Positions 34,702 to 42,961 of a stretch of 64,000 bases of DNA are shown here, in pieces. Below the pieces are notes generated by a model. The model saw only the letters and a program-made list of their open reading frames with translations, had not been told where the DNA came from and did no database searches. The stretch lies in contig NZ_FRBL01000006.1 in NCBI RefSeq assembly GCF_900142605.1, forward strand, positions 372,001 to 436,000. Reading direction: 5' to 3'. This DNA comes from Chitinophaga jiangningensis (GTDB lineage Bacteria; Bacteroidota; Bacteroidia; Chitinophagales; Chitinophagaceae). Positions within the stretch are counted from its first letter, which is position 1. Each line of letters starts with the position of its first letter. Position numbers and translations under genes: made by a program.

Positions 34702-35544
34702 TTAGTTCAAAATAGGTTCTACCGTATAACCCTGGTTTTGCAACAACTTAATCAAACCATCTTCCCCACCCAGGTGTGCCGTTCCAACAGCGAAGAAGTT
34801 ACTGCCTTTTTGCATCATCGCAGGCATTTTCTTCGCCCAGTTCTCATTTCTTACATGCAGTAGCCAGTGCTTTGAATTCTTATCCATGAATTTTTCTGCC
34901 GTGATATCAGCATACAGCCGTTTAAAATCTTCTGATTTATAACTGGAAACCAGGGTGCTGAGTATATGGCTGTAGTCATCAACTGCCCGTATCTGTGCAA
35001 TGGCATACTCATCATTGTAGGATTTGTTGAGGAATTGCACTTGTGCTGCTACCGACTCCAGCGTATCCATCTTTATTTGCTTGCCAATGGCTATTTTCAG
35101 CAGTTCAGTTTCGTATTGTTTCAGCTCGGTGCACTTATAGGTGCTCATGATCAGTATACTGTAAATAGTACTGAGGGTAAAATTATCCAGTTTTTCCAGT
35201 GGTATTTTCAGGTGTTTCATGAGTATGGAATCCACTTCTTTATAGGTGGCAGCAGGTAGTCTCTTACTTTGCGGTTCGTTACTGAGAGTGGCTATCTGCA
35301 TTATTTTCCGGGCTTCCGTGCTTTGAATATCTGTTTCTGCCACATATGTGTCGGCGGCTTCCAGTGCGGCTTTTACCTTTGGTTTTATTTCAAAATCACC
35401 GGCACATAGCATGTGTATCGTCCCAAACAAATAGGATGGCTTTTCAAGGCCTTTGCCACTTACTTTCCAGAGTACGGATTGTGCATTTGTTTGAAGGCCC
35501 AACAGGCACATTAATGTGAGGCAAACGAGGATAATCTTTTTCAT
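34702..35544 (-). CDS. TraB/GumN-family secreted protein
   Basis: A 280-residue protein with signal peptide MKKIILVCLTLMCLLGLQTNAQ. It carries the TraB/GumN (PrgY-like) hallmarks: the N-terminal YLFGTIHML (about residues 39-47) and C-terminal FFAVGTAHLGGEDGLIKLL near residue 252, each with the GT.H pair proposed to bind metal. The middle is helical. The family is a putative metalloprotease fold; the substrate is not known. It is the first gene of a cluster that continues with the ECF sigma gene. Confidence 0.85.
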   Translation of the reverse strand: MKKIILVCLTLMCLLGLQTNAQSVLWKVSGKGLEKPSYLFGTIHMLCAGDFEIKPKVKAALEAADTYVAETDIQSTEARKIMQIATLSNEPQSKRLPAATYKEVDSILMKHLKIPLEKLDNFTLSTIYSILIMSTYKCTELKQYETELLKIAIGKQIKMDTLESVAAQVQFLNKSYNDEYAIAQIRAVDDYSHILSTLVSSYKSEDFKRLYADITAEKFMDKNSKHWLLHVRNENWAKKMPAMMQKGSNFFAVGTAHLGGEDGLIKLLQNQGYTVEPILN

Positions 35545-35600
35545 GATTTAATTATGTTGAACAGATGAATTGTTTGTTTTGAGATTTAAATTGCTGCCGG

Positions 35601-35842
35601 CAGTACTTACTTCGTTAGTATTCGCTTTCCCTTTTTCGTTACAGCTGCTGTAAAATTTTTTTTTCGGGAGATGTGAATGCTGTTGTTTCAGTATTTATAT
35701 CGTTAGTATTCGCTTTCCCTTTTTCGTTACAGTTACTGTAAAATTTTTTTTCGGGGAGATGTGAATGCTATTGTTTCAGTATTTATATCGTTAGTATGCG
35801 TATATCCCTTTACGTTACACAAGTGGTATGATTTTTTTTCTG
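35601..35842. repeat. 88-bp tandem direct repeat, about 2.7 copies
   Basis: Copies start at 35601, 35689 and 35777, exactly 88 bases apart; the landmark CGTTAGTAT occurs at 35613, 35701 and 35789. Copies 1 and 2 differ at few positions, while the second half of copy 3 is decayed. Each of the first two carries TTACAG-NNN-CTGTAA followed by an A then T run, which resembles a small terminator. Two changed bases between copies (TTACAGCTGCTGTAA, TTACAGTTACTGTAA) keep the dyad. Confidence 0.8.
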
Positions 35843-35851
35843 AGGTTATTT

Positions 35852-36015
35852 AACCGATGCCTTCGGCATCGGTTGGGAGGGGGACGCCTCCGGCGTCCCG
35901 GGGCGATAACGGATTGGATGCAATCATACCATCGCCTGAAAAGGTTGGGGTGGAGGACCGCCAGGTCCTCCATCCCAACCTTCTCCGTTTGCCGAAGGCA
36001 AACGAAGAAGGTTGG
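35852..36015. repeat. Two paired-hairpin elements in tandem
   Basis: Hairpins: 35852-35874 (10-bp stem, TTC loop), 35881-35899 (8-bp stem, TCC loop), 35941-35982 (19-bp stem with one G-U pair) and 35986-36004 (8-bp stem, GAA loop). After the last one, AAGGTTGG (36008-36015) repeats the start of the 19-bp arm, giving the order A-A'-B-B'-A. Confidence 0.65.
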
Positions 36016-36129
36016 AAAATGTAACAGCACTTATATATCAATTATAACAGTGCTTACATAATAACGCCGCCCGCGCAAACCCGCCACTGTTAAGGATTTG
36101 TTACCATCTCATCTCCCTGAAAAAAAATG

Positions 36130-36159
36130 TTTGTTTTATTGGATTTCTTTCTAATTTTG
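36130..36159 (+). promoter_or_regulatory. Promoter of the his operon
   Basis: TTTG at 36130-36133 and TAATTTTG at 36152-36159, 18 bases apart. The leader-peptide ATG lies only 10 bases after the -7 box, so the leader transcript begins almost at its start codon. Confidence 0.7.
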
Positions 36160-36169
36160 TACCCGAATT

Positions 36170-36232
36170 ATGAAACAGAATATCCATACACATCATCACC
36201 ATCATACTTACCGCACCGGTAGGCTGGGATGA
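36170..36232 (+). CDS. hisL: Histidine operon leader peptide
   Basis: A 20-codon frame reading MKQNIHTHHHHHTYRTGRLG then TGA. It has six His codons, five of them consecutive (36191-36205). Its position between the his promoter and a perfect attenuator stem ahead of hisG identifies it as a histidine-sensing leader: scarcity of charged tRNA-His would stall the ribosome on the His run and favour the antiterminator. The first codons share CAGAATATC with the trp leader. Confidence 0.9.
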   Translation: MKQNIHTHHHHHTYRTGRLG

Positions 36233-36297
36233 TTTTGTGTATACAAACATATTTATCATCATCAAGGGCTTACCAGATCGGTAAGCCCTTTTTATTT
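36207..36297 (+). promoter_or_regulatory. his attenuator (four-segment)
   Basis: Segment 1 (CTTACCG, 36207-36213) pairs with segment 2 (CGGTAGG, 36217-36223). Segment 2 (GGTAGGCT, 36218-36225) can instead pair with segment 3 (36267-36274). Segment 3 (36264-36274) pairs with segment 4 (36280-36290) as an 11-bp terminator with a T run. Segment 1 overlaps the end of the leader frame just after the His codons, which is the classical attenuation layout. Confidence 0.85.
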
Positions 36298-36306
36298 GTC
36301 CAAAAG

Positions 36307-37161
36307 ATGAAACTTAAAATCGCCATCCAGAAATCAGGCCGCCTGCACGACGATTCCATCAAACTGCTGAAGGAATGCGGGATCGACATCAACAACGGTG
36401 TCAACAAATTAAAAACCGAAGCCAGTAACTTCCCGCTGGAAGTATTCTTCCTTCGTGATGATGATATTCCTCAATATATCGAAGACGGCGTAGCCGATAT
36501 CGGTATCGTGGGCGAAAACGTTGTGCTGGAAAAGAAAAAACAGGTGAACATCGTAGAAAAACTGGGCTTTGGTAAATGCCGCCTCTCCATGGCAGTACCC
36601 AAATCCTTCGAGTACAACGGTGTGCAGGACCTCCAAAACACCCGCATCGCTACCAGCTACCCGGTAATCGTTGACGAGTTCCTGAAAAGACATAACGTAA
36701 CCGCCGAAATCCACGAAATCAGCGGCTCCGTGGAAATCGCACCAGGCATAGGCCTCGCCGATGCCATCTGCGACCTCGTAAGCAGCGGCTCCACCCTCTT
36801 CATGAACGGACTCAAAGAAGTGGAAACCGTGCTGAAATCAGAAGCCGTACTGGCCGCTTACCACCACCTGCAGCCAGAACAATCCAAGCTGCTCGATAAA
36901 CTGCTGTTCCGCATCCAGGCCGTTAAAAAAGCAAAAAACAATAAATACGTACTGCTCAACGCGCCTAACGATAAACTACAGGAGATTATCAGTCTGCTCC
37001 CGGGCATGAAAAGCCCTACCGTACTGCCCCTCGCCGAAGCCGGCTGGAGCTCCGTACACTCTGTGCTGAACGAAAATGATTTCTGGGATATCATCGAAAG
37101 CCTCAAAGCCGCCGGCGCACAAGGCATCCTCGTAGTACCCATCGAAAAAATGGTGATCTAA
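36307..37161 (+). CDS. hisG: ATP phosphoribosyltransferase (long form)
   Basis: First enzyme of histidine synthesis: joins ATP and PRPP. At 284 residues this is the long, self-sufficient form with a C-terminal regulatory domain, so HisZ is not needed. The N-terminus MKLKIAIQKSGRLHDDSIKLL and the middle block DAICDLVSSGSTLFMNGLKEV are family motifs. The C-terminal domain (about residues 210-284, ending LVVPIEKMVI) is the ACT-like histidine-binding part. The ATG at 36307 follows the attenuator by 10 bases; an earlier in-frame start would lie inside the terminator. First structural gene of the array; hisD follows 14 bases on. Confidence 0.95.
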   Translation: MKLKIAIQKSGRLHDDSIKLLKECGIDINNGVNKLKTEASNFPLEVFFLRDDDIPQYIEDGVADIGIVGENVVLEKKKQVNIVEKLGFGKCRLSMAVPKSFEYNGVQDLQNTRIATSYPVIVDEFLKRHNVTAEIHEISGSVEIAPGIGLADAICDLVSSGSTLFMNGLKEVETVLKSEAVLAAYHHLQPEQSKLLDKLLFRIQAVKKAKNNKYVLLNAPNDKLQEIISLLPGMKSPTVLPLAEAGWSSVHSVLNENDFWDIIESLKAAGAQGILVVPIEKMVI

Positions 37162-37175
37162 ACTGAAAGCTAATC

Positions 37176-38450
37176 ATGCAGATTTATAAATACCCGGCCG
37201 CCAATACCTGGAACAACATCCTACAACGCCCGGTGATGGACACCTCCGCACTGGAGCAAAAAGTAGATGCCATCCTCCGGGATGTTAAAAACAATGGTGA
37301 CGCTGCCGTAAGAAAGTATGCGGAACAATTCGATAAGCTCACCGCCGCTACCTTCGAAGTAGCGCCGGCCGCCTTCGAAGAGGCAGAAGCAGCCCTGGAA
37401 CCCGCCCTCAAAGCGGCTATCCAGCAGGCAGCAAAAAATATCACCACCTTCCACAACGCCCAGCAGTCCACCCCGGAAGTAATCGAAACCATGCCTGGTG
37501 TGCAGTGCTGGCGTAAATCAGTGGCCATCGAAAAAGTTGGCCTCTACATCCCTGGTGGCTCCGCCCCCCTGTTTTCTACCATCCTCATGCTCGGCATCCC
37601 CGCAAAGATCGCCGGCTGTAAGGAAATCATCCTCTGCACACCCTCCCTGCATCCCGCCATCTTATATACGGCCAAACTCGTAGGCATCTCCCGCGTGTTT
37701 ACCATCGGCGGGGTACAAGCCATCGGCGCCATGGCCTACGGTACGGAATCCGTACCACAGGTATATAAAATATTCGGCCCCGGAAACCAATACGTTACCT
37801 GCGCCAAACAACTGGTGAATAAAGACGGCCTCGCCATCGATATGCCCGCCGGCCCTTCTGAAGTGGCCGTCCTCGCAGATGATACCTGCGTACCCGACTT
37901 CGTAGCCGCCGACCTGCTCTCCCAGGCTGAACACGGACCCGATAGCCAGGTAGTACTCGTTACCACCAGCGAAAAAGTCATCAACAACGTACAGGCAGCC
38001 CTGGACACACAGCTCGCCCTCCTGCCCCGTAAAGACATCGCCACCGGCGCCCTCGCCAACAGCCGCATGATCCTCGTAGATAACCTGGACACCGCCATGG
38101 CCATGCTCAACGCCTACGCACCGGAACACCTTATCCTGGCCTGCAACGCAGCCAGCGAGGTAGCAGCAATGGTCACCAACGCAGGCTCCGTGTTTATCGG
38201 GAATTATACCCCGGAAAGCGCCGGCGACTACGCCTCCGGTACCAACCATACGCTGCCCACCAACGGCTACGCTAAAGCCTATAGCGGTGTATCGCTGGAT
38301 AGCTTCGTGAAAAAGATTACCTTCCAGCAAATAACCCCGGATGGCCTCCGCCATATAGGCGCCACCATAGAGGCTATGGCGGCAGCAGAAGGTTTAGATG
38401 CCCATAAACAGGCCGTATCGGTGCGACTCAAACAAATTAATAACCCGTAA
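37176..38450 (+). CDS. hisD: Histidinol dehydrogenase
   Basis: Last two oxidation steps of histidine synthesis, histidinol to histidine with NAD and zinc. 424 residues, normal length. Visible signatures: PGGSAPLFSTILMLGIPAKIAG (about 126-147), KIFGPGNQYVTCAKQLV (about 197-213), DMPAGPSEVAVLADD (about 221-235), and LLSQAEHGPDSQ with catalytic Glu and His (about 247-258). The tail RHIGATIEAMAAAEGLDAHKQAV is typical. It lies 14 bases after hisG and 13 bases before hisC. Confidence 0.96.
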   Translation: MQIYKYPAANTWNNILQRPVMDTSALEQKVDAILRDVKNNGDAAVRKYAEQFDKLTAATFEVAPAAFEEAEAALEPALKAAIQQAAKNITTFHNAQQSTPEVIETMPGVQCWRKSVAIEKVGLYIPGGSAPLFSTILMLGIPAKIAGCKEIILCTPSLHPAILYTAKLVGISRVFTIGGVQAIGAMAYGTESVPQVYKIFGPGNQYVTCAKQLVNKDGLAIDMPAGPSEVAVLADDTCVPDFVAADLLSQAEHGPDSQVVLVTTSEKVINNVQAALDTQLALLPRKDIATGALANSRMILVDNLDTAMAMLNAYAPEHLILACNAASEVAAMVTNAGSVFIGNYTPESAGDYASGTNHTLPTNGYAKAYSGVSLDSFVKKITFQQITPDGLRHIGATIEAMAAAEGLDAHKQAVSVRLKQINNP

Positions 38451-38463
38451 TAAAGCTTTTGAA

Positions 38464-39537
38464 ATGTTCGATCTCAACTCCCTCCTGAGGGACAATATAA
38501 AAAGACTGGTACCCTATTCCTCCGCCCGCGACGAATTCAAAGGCGAAGCAAGGGTATTCATTGATGCCAACGAAAACGGCTTCGGATCGCCACTACCGGT
38601 GAATTACAACCGTTACCCCGATCCCCTGCAGTGGAAACTGAAATACAAACTCGCCGATATCAAAGGCGTGCCTCCACAAAATATCTTCCTCGGCAACGGC
38701 AGCGATGAGCCAATCGATATCCTCTACCGCGCTTTTTGTAGGCCGGGTGTGGATAACGTAGTCCTATGCCCACCCACCTACGGCATGTACGAGGTAAGCG
38801 CCAACATCAACGACGTTATCATCCGCAAGGTGAGCCTCACCCCGGAATTCCAGCTGGATATCGCCGGCCTCCAGGAAGCGATCGATGAAAATACCAAGCT
38901 GGTATTCATCTGTAGTCCTAACAACCCTACCGGCAACTCCATCAACCGCGCCGATATTGAACTCCTGCTCAATAACTTCGACGGTATCGTGGTGATAGAC
39001 GAAGCTTATATCAACTTCTCCCGCCAGAAATCCTTTATCCAGGAACTGACGGAATATCCTAACCTGGTGGTGATGCAAACCCTGTCCAAAGCATGGGGAC
39101 TGGCCGCACTCCGCGTAGGTATGGCCTTCGCCAGCGAGGATATTATCAACATATTCAACAAGGTGAAAGCACCGTATAATATCAGTCAGGCCGCACAGGA
39201 ACTGGCGTTACAGGCACTGGATAATGTATCACAGGTAAACGAATGGATCCGCGAAATCGTGATTGAGCGTGATCTGTTGTCCGCCGCCATGGAGGCTTTG
39301 CCACTGGTGCAGCAGGTATACCCGAGCGATGCCAACTTCATCCTCGTTAAAACCATTGATGCAAGAGGTATCTATAATTATCTTACAGAGAAGGGAATTA
39401 TCGTGCGGGATCGCTCCAAAGTAGAGCTCTGCGCCGGCTGTTTACGTATCACCATCGGTACACCTGCCGAAAACCTGGAGCTCATGGATGCCCTTAAATC
39501 TTATCAACCACAAACTGAAAAAACTGTTTCTGCATGA
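38464..39537 (+). CDS. hisC: Histidinol-phosphate aminotransferase
   Basis: PLP-dependent class I/II aminotransferase that converts imidazole-acetol phosphate to histidinol phosphate. 357 residues. Motifs: IFLGNGSDEPIDIL, CSPNNPTGNSI, VVIDEAYINF (Asp contacting PLP), and QTLSKAWGLAALRVG with the PLP lysine. The ATG at 38464 gives the expected start (MFDLNSLLRDNIKRLVPYSS) 13 bases after hisD. The stop overlaps the hisB start by 4 bases (ATGA), implying translational coupling. Confidence 0.95.
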   Translation: MFDLNSLLRDNIKRLVPYSSARDEFKGEARVFIDANENGFGSPLPVNYNRYPDPLQWKLKYKLADIKGVPPQNIFLGNGSDEPIDILYRAFCRPGVDNVVLCPPTYGMYEVSANINDVIIRKVSLTPEFQLDIAGLQEAIDENTKLVFICSPNNPTGNSINRADIELLLNNFDGIVVIDEAYINFSRQKSFIQELTEYPNLVVMQTLSKAWGLAALRVGMAFASEDIINIFNKVKAPYNISQAAQELALQALDNVSQVNEWIREIVIERDLLSAAMEALPLVQQVYPSDANFILVKTIDARGIYNYLTEKGIIVRDRSKVELCAGCLRITIGTPAENLELMDALKSYQPQTEKTVSA

Positions 39538-40670
39538 AACGCGTGCTCTTTATAGATCGCGACGGTACTTTGATCAAAGAAGTGCCGCCCACCTATCAGA
39601 TCGATAGCCTGGATAAAATCGAATTCTATCCCAAAGTATTTGTGAACATGGCCCGCATCGCATCTGAGCTGGGTTATGAGCTGGCAATGGTTACCAACCA
39701 GGACGGCCTGGGTACCACCTCCTTCCCGGAAGATACCTTCTGGCCTTCCCAAAACTTTATTATCCGCGCCTTCGAAAATGAAGGGGTGCAGTTCGATGAG
39801 GTATTTATTGACCGCTCTTTCCCGGCGGATAACGCCCCTACCCGCAAGCCTGGTACCGGCATGCTCACTAAATATCTTACCGGGGAATATGACCTGGAAA
39901 ACTCTTTCGTGATCGGCGACCGTATCACGGACGTGCAGCTGGCCAAAAACCTCGGCGCCAAAGCCATCTGGATGAACGAAGGCAATGGCCTCGGCAGCGC
40001 CGAAGTACAGGACAGCGCCGCCGCCCTGCGTGAAGTGATTGCGCTGGAAAGCACCGACTGGGACCGTATATACGAATTTCTCAAAGTAGGACTTCGAACG
40101 GTGACGCATGTACGTAAAACAAACGAGACTGACATCTCCATAAAAATGAACCTGGATGGTACCGGCAAAGCGAAAATTGAGACCGGACTGGGCTTTTTTG
40201 ATCACATGCTGGACCAGATTGCCCGTCATGGCAGCATCGACCTGGAAATCACCGCCAAAGGGGATTTACACATCGATGAACACCATACCATAGAGGATAC
40301 CGGCATCGCACTGGGAGAGGCCATGGCTAAAGCCCTGGGCGACAAAAGAGGTATAGAACGCTATGGCTTTACCCTGCCTATGGACGACTGCCTGGCACAG
40401 GTGGGCATCGACTTCGGTGGACGCAACTGGCTGGTGTGGGAAGCGGAGTTTAACCGGGAGAAGATAGGAGAGATGCCTACCGAAATGTTCTATCACTTCT
40501 TTAAGTCGTTTTCCGATGGAGCCAAAGCTAATCTGAACATAAAAGCAGAAGGGCAGAACGAGCACCATAAAATAGAAGCAATATTTAAGGCCTTTGCCAA
40601 AGCCGTGAAAGTGGCCGTAAAGCGCAACCCATCAAAAATGCAACTGCCTAGTACCAAAGGAGTGCTGTAA
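39534..40670 (+). CDS. hisB: Bifunctional histidinol-phosphatase / imidazoleglycerol-phosphate dehydratase
   Basis: A 378-residue fusion catalysing two steps. The N-terminal HAD phosphatase (about residues 1-165) has the nucleophile motif FIDRDGT (Asp8 and Asp10), VTNQDGLG and GDRITDVQLAKNLG. The C-terminal IGPD domain (about 185-378) has ETGLGFFDHMLDQIARHG, DEHHTIEDTGIALG and AEGQNEHHKIEAIFKAFAKA with the metal-binding histidines. It overlaps hisC by 4 bases. This is the last his gene of the proximal block; the trp promoter begins 28 bases after its stop with no terminator between. Confidence 0.95.
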   Translation: MKRVLFIDRDGTLIKEVPPTYQIDSLDKIEFYPKVFVNMARIASELGYELAMVTNQDGLGTTSFPEDTFWPSQNFIIRAFENEGVQFDEVFIDRSFPADNAPTRKPGTGMLTKYLTGEYDLENSFVIGDRITDVQLAKNLGAKAIWMNEGNGLGSAEVQDSAAALREVIALESTDWDRIYEFLKVGLRTVTHVRKTNETDISIKMNLDGTGKAKIETGLGFFDHMLDQIARHGSIDLEITAKGDLHIDEHHTIEDTGIALGEAMAKALGDKRGIERYGFTLPMDDCLAQVGIDFGGRNWLVWEAEFNREKIGEMPTEMFYHFFKSFSDGAKANLNIKAEGQNEHHKIEAIFKAFAKAVKVAVKRNPSKMQLPSTKGVL

Positions 40671-40697
40671 TTTTTCTTTCCGGATGGAAAAAAATTA

Positions 40698-40729
40698 TTT
40701 GCATTTAATGTAAAAATGTTTCATTTTTG
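40698..40729 (+). promoter_or_regulatory. Internal promoter in front of trp
   Basis: TTTG at 40698-40701 and CATTTTTG at 40722-40729 (one mismatch to TAnnTTTG), 20 bases apart. The leader ATG at 40738 follows 9 bases later. Confidence 0.55.
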
Positions 40730-40737
40730 CTCTCACT

Positions 40738-40791
40738 ATGCAGAATATCATGACAAATAAATATTGGTGGTGGCACGGAATCAATCCTTGA
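40738..40791 (+). CDS. trpL: Tryptophan operon leader peptide
   Basis: A 17-codon frame reading MQNIMTNKYWWWHGINP then TGA; a second ATG at 40750 would give 13 residues. It has three consecutive TGG codons (40765-40773). It lies between the internal promoter and an attenuator hairpin ahead of trpE. The shared CAGAATATC start with the his leader supports the upstream ATG. Ribosome stalling at the Trp codons would free segment 2 to form the antiterminator. Confidence 0.88.
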   Translation: MQNIMTNKYWWWHGINP

Positions 40792-40868
40792 TCTGTGTTA
40801 CAGTGCCATGTTTCGTCTTGAAATATATTTGAAGGGCTCGCTGTTACACAGCGGGCCCTTCGGCTTTT
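40771..40868 (+). promoter_or_regulatory. trp attenuator (four-segment)
   Basis: Segment 1 TGGCAC (40771-40776, including the third Trp codon) pairs with GTGCCA (40803-40808). Segment 2 (40793-40805) can instead pair with 40839-40851 over 12 of 13 positions. Segments 3 and 4 (40832-40843 with 40849-40860) form a 12-bp terminator with one T-G pair and a downstream T run. This is a complete classical layout. Confidence 0.85.
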
Positions 40869-40925
40869 TATCCGGTTCCTATTACAAAAAAATTCACTTT
40901 CACTTTTTAGGTTATCATATCAGTC

Positions 40926-42335
40926 ATGCGTACCATTCAAGTAAAAACGAGATCCAAACAGATGCTGGCGGACGTGTTCACGCCGGTGGGTATCTATCTG
41001 CGACTCCGTGACAAATTCCCGGGCTCCATCCTCCTCGAAAGTACCGATTACAGAGCCAGTGAAAACAGCTTCTCTTTTATCGGTATCAAGCCTATAGCAG
41101 GGATTGAAGTTACTTCCACCTCCAATTTTGAATTCAAGTACCCCAACCTCCCGGTAGAAAAAAAACAACTCAAAAATAAAGAGGCCGTAACGGGAGAAAT
41201 TGAGAAGTTCCTGAAAAACTTCACCTTCACAGGCAGCAATCCAATCCCGCTCGCACAGAGCCTTTTCGGATACACCACCTTTGATGCGGTACAGTTCTTC
41301 GAAACCATCGAATTCAATAAGGAAAAGCAGTCCGCCAATGTGATCCCGCTCATGCGATACCGTTTTTACCAGTACGTGATAGCGATTAACCACTTTAAAG
41401 ATGAACTATACCTCATCGAAAATCAGGTGGATGGCATAGAAAGCGAATTTGAACTGATTGAATCACTCATACGCCACAAAGACTCACCAGGTTATCCATT
41501 CACCGCTGTAGGCGAAGAGTCGTCCAACATGACAGACGCGGAATACATGCAGATGGTGGAACAGGGAAAACAACACTGCTTCCGGGGCGACGTTTTCCAG
41601 GTAGTACTCTCCAGAGCCTTCCAGCAATCCTACATCGGCGATGAATTCAACGTATACCGCGCCCTCCGCTCCATCAACCCCTCACCTTATCTTTTCTTCT
41701 TCGACTACGGCGATTATAAATTAATGGGTTCTTCACCGGAAGCCCAGCTGGTAATCCGTGATGGTAAAGCTACCATCCACCCGATTGCAGGCACCTTCCG
41801 CCGTACCGGCGATGATGCACAGGATAAAGCCCTGGCGGATAAACTCCTCCAGGACCCGAAAGAAAACGCTGAACACGTAATGCTGGTGGACCTCGCCCGC
41901 AATGACCTCAGCAGAAATGCCAAAGATGTAACAGTACAATCTTACAAAGAAGTTCAATATTACTCCCACGTTATTCACCTCGTTAGTGAAGTAACGGGTA
42001 AACTGGAACCAGGCCTCAATCCTTTTGCCCTCCTGGCTTCTACCTTCCCGGCAGGTACACTCTCCGGTGCACCTAAATACAGGGCCATGGAAATAATAGA
42101 CCAGTACGAACCCACCGCACGCGGCTTCTATGGCGGCTGTATAGGCGCAGTAGGTTTCAACGGCAACTTCAATCATGCTATCATGATCCGCTCCATACTC
42201 AGCAAAATGAATACGCTGTATTACCAGGCGGGAGCCGGCGTGGTGGCCAAATCAGTAGCTTCCTCCGAACTGGAAGAAGTGAACAATAAACTCAATGCTT
42301 TAAAACAGGCCATCCTGCTGGCGCAAAAAATTTAG
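40926..42335 (+). CDS. trpE: Anthranilate synthase component I
   Basis: First committed enzyme of tryptophan synthesis, chorismate to anthranilate with ammonia from TrpG. 469 residues. The feedback motif LLES is at residues 36-39, which binds inhibitory tryptophan. The chorismate-binding half contains FLFFDYGDYKLMGSSPE, HPIAGTFRRTGDD, EHVMLVDLARNDLSR and TFPAGTLSGAPKYRAMEII. It starts 57 bases after the attenuator and ends 2 bases before trpG. Confidence 0.96.
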   Translation: MRTIQVKTRSKQMLADVFTPVGIYLRLRDKFPGSILLESTDYRASENSFSFIGIKPIAGIEVTSTSNFEFKYPNLPVEKKQLKNKEAVTGEIEKFLKNFTFTGSNPIPLAQSLFGYTTFDAVQFFETIEFNKEKQSANVIPLMRYRFYQYVIAINHFKDELYLIENQVDGIESEFELIESLIRHKDSPGYPFTAVGEESSNMTDAEYMQMVEQGKQHCFRGDVFQVVLSRAFQQSYIGDEFNVYRALRSINPSPYLFFFDYGDYKLMGSSPEAQLVIRDGKATIHPIAGTFRRTGDDAQDKALADKLLQDPKENAEHVMLVDLARNDLSRNAKDVTVQSYKEVQYYSHVIHLVSEVTGKLEPGLNPFALLASTFPAGTLSGAPKYRAMEIIDQYEPTARGFYGGCIGAVGFNGNFNHAIMIRSILSKMNTLYYQAGAGVVAKSVASSELEEVNNKLNALKQAILLAQKI

Positions 42336-42337
42336 TC

Positions 42338-42907
42338 ATGAATATCCTTGTATTTGATAACTACGACTCATTCACCTATAACCTGGTACACCTGGTTGAA
42401 AAAATCATCGACGGAAAAGTTACCGTTGTACGTAACGACGAAATTCCCCTGGAGAAAGTGAAAGATTACGATAAAATCATTCTTTCCCCCGGCCCCGGTA
42501 TTCCGGAAGAAGCAGGGCTGCTGCTGCCACTGATCAAAGAATATGCACCTACCAAATCCATCTTCGGTGTATGCCTTGGCCAGCAGGCGATAGGACAGGC
42601 CTTTGGCGCCTCCCTCATCAACCTCAAAGAGGTGTATCATGGAGTAGCTACCAATGTTAAAATCATTGCCGACAACGGCCGCCTCTTCAACAACATGCCT
42701 AAAGAACTGGAAGTAGGCCGCTATCACTCATGGGTGGTAGACGAAAAAACACTCCCTTCGGAGCTGATCATCACCGCCAGAGATGAAGAAGGTTACATCA
42801 TGGCGCTGCAACATGAAAGCTACGACGTAAGCGGTGTACAGTTCCACCCGGAAAGTGTACTCACCCCGCAGGGAGAGCAGATACTGAGAAACTGGCTGGA
42901 AATGTAA
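42338..42907 (+). CDS. trpG: Anthranilate synthase component II (glutamine amidotransferase)
   Basis: Class I glutamine amidotransferase of 189 residues that supplies ammonia to TrpE. Motifs: VFDNYDSFTYNLVHLVE at the start, SPGPGIPEEAG, the nucleophile elbow FGVCLGQQAIGQAFG with catalytic Cys near residue 79, and VQFHPESVLT with the His and Glu of the triad. It begins 2 bases after trpE. It could also serve aminodeoxychorismate synthase, but no pabB lies here. Confidence 0.94.
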   Translation: MNILVFDNYDSFTYNLVHLVEKIIDGKVTVVRNDEIPLEKVKDYDKIILSPGPGIPEEAGLLLPLIKEYAPTKSIFGVCLGQQAIGQAFGASLINLKEVYHGVATNVKIIADNGRLFNNMPKELEVGRYHSWVVDEKTLPSELIITARDEEGYIMALQHESYDVSGVQFHPESVLTPQGEQILRNWLEM

Positions 42908-42961
42908 TCTGCCTCCACGTTTCATGCTTATCTATTTCTTCAGTCTATCACTATTATCACC

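Larger units (their letters stand above)
35545..36129. other. 585-bp intergenic region upstream of the his promoter
   Basis: No protein gene is seen. It holds an 88-bp tandem repeat (35601-35842) and two paired-hairpin elements (35852-35899 and 35941-36015), listed separately. The two ends share a 10-bp inverted repeat (35824-35833 with 35922-35931). Confidence 0.7.

Noticed and set aside
35828..36061. Short frames across the hairpin elements before the his promoter
   Set aside because: They arise from palindromic sequence (the same peptides appear on both strands) and have no coding signature.
37662..38354. 230-codon open frame antisense to hisD
   Set aside because: Gly/Ala/Val-rich shadow of a complete hisD.
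40671..40697. Terminator between hisB and the trp leader
   Set aside because: The short TTTCC/GGAAA self-complementarity is interrupted and has no stable stem, so read-through from hisB is likely.
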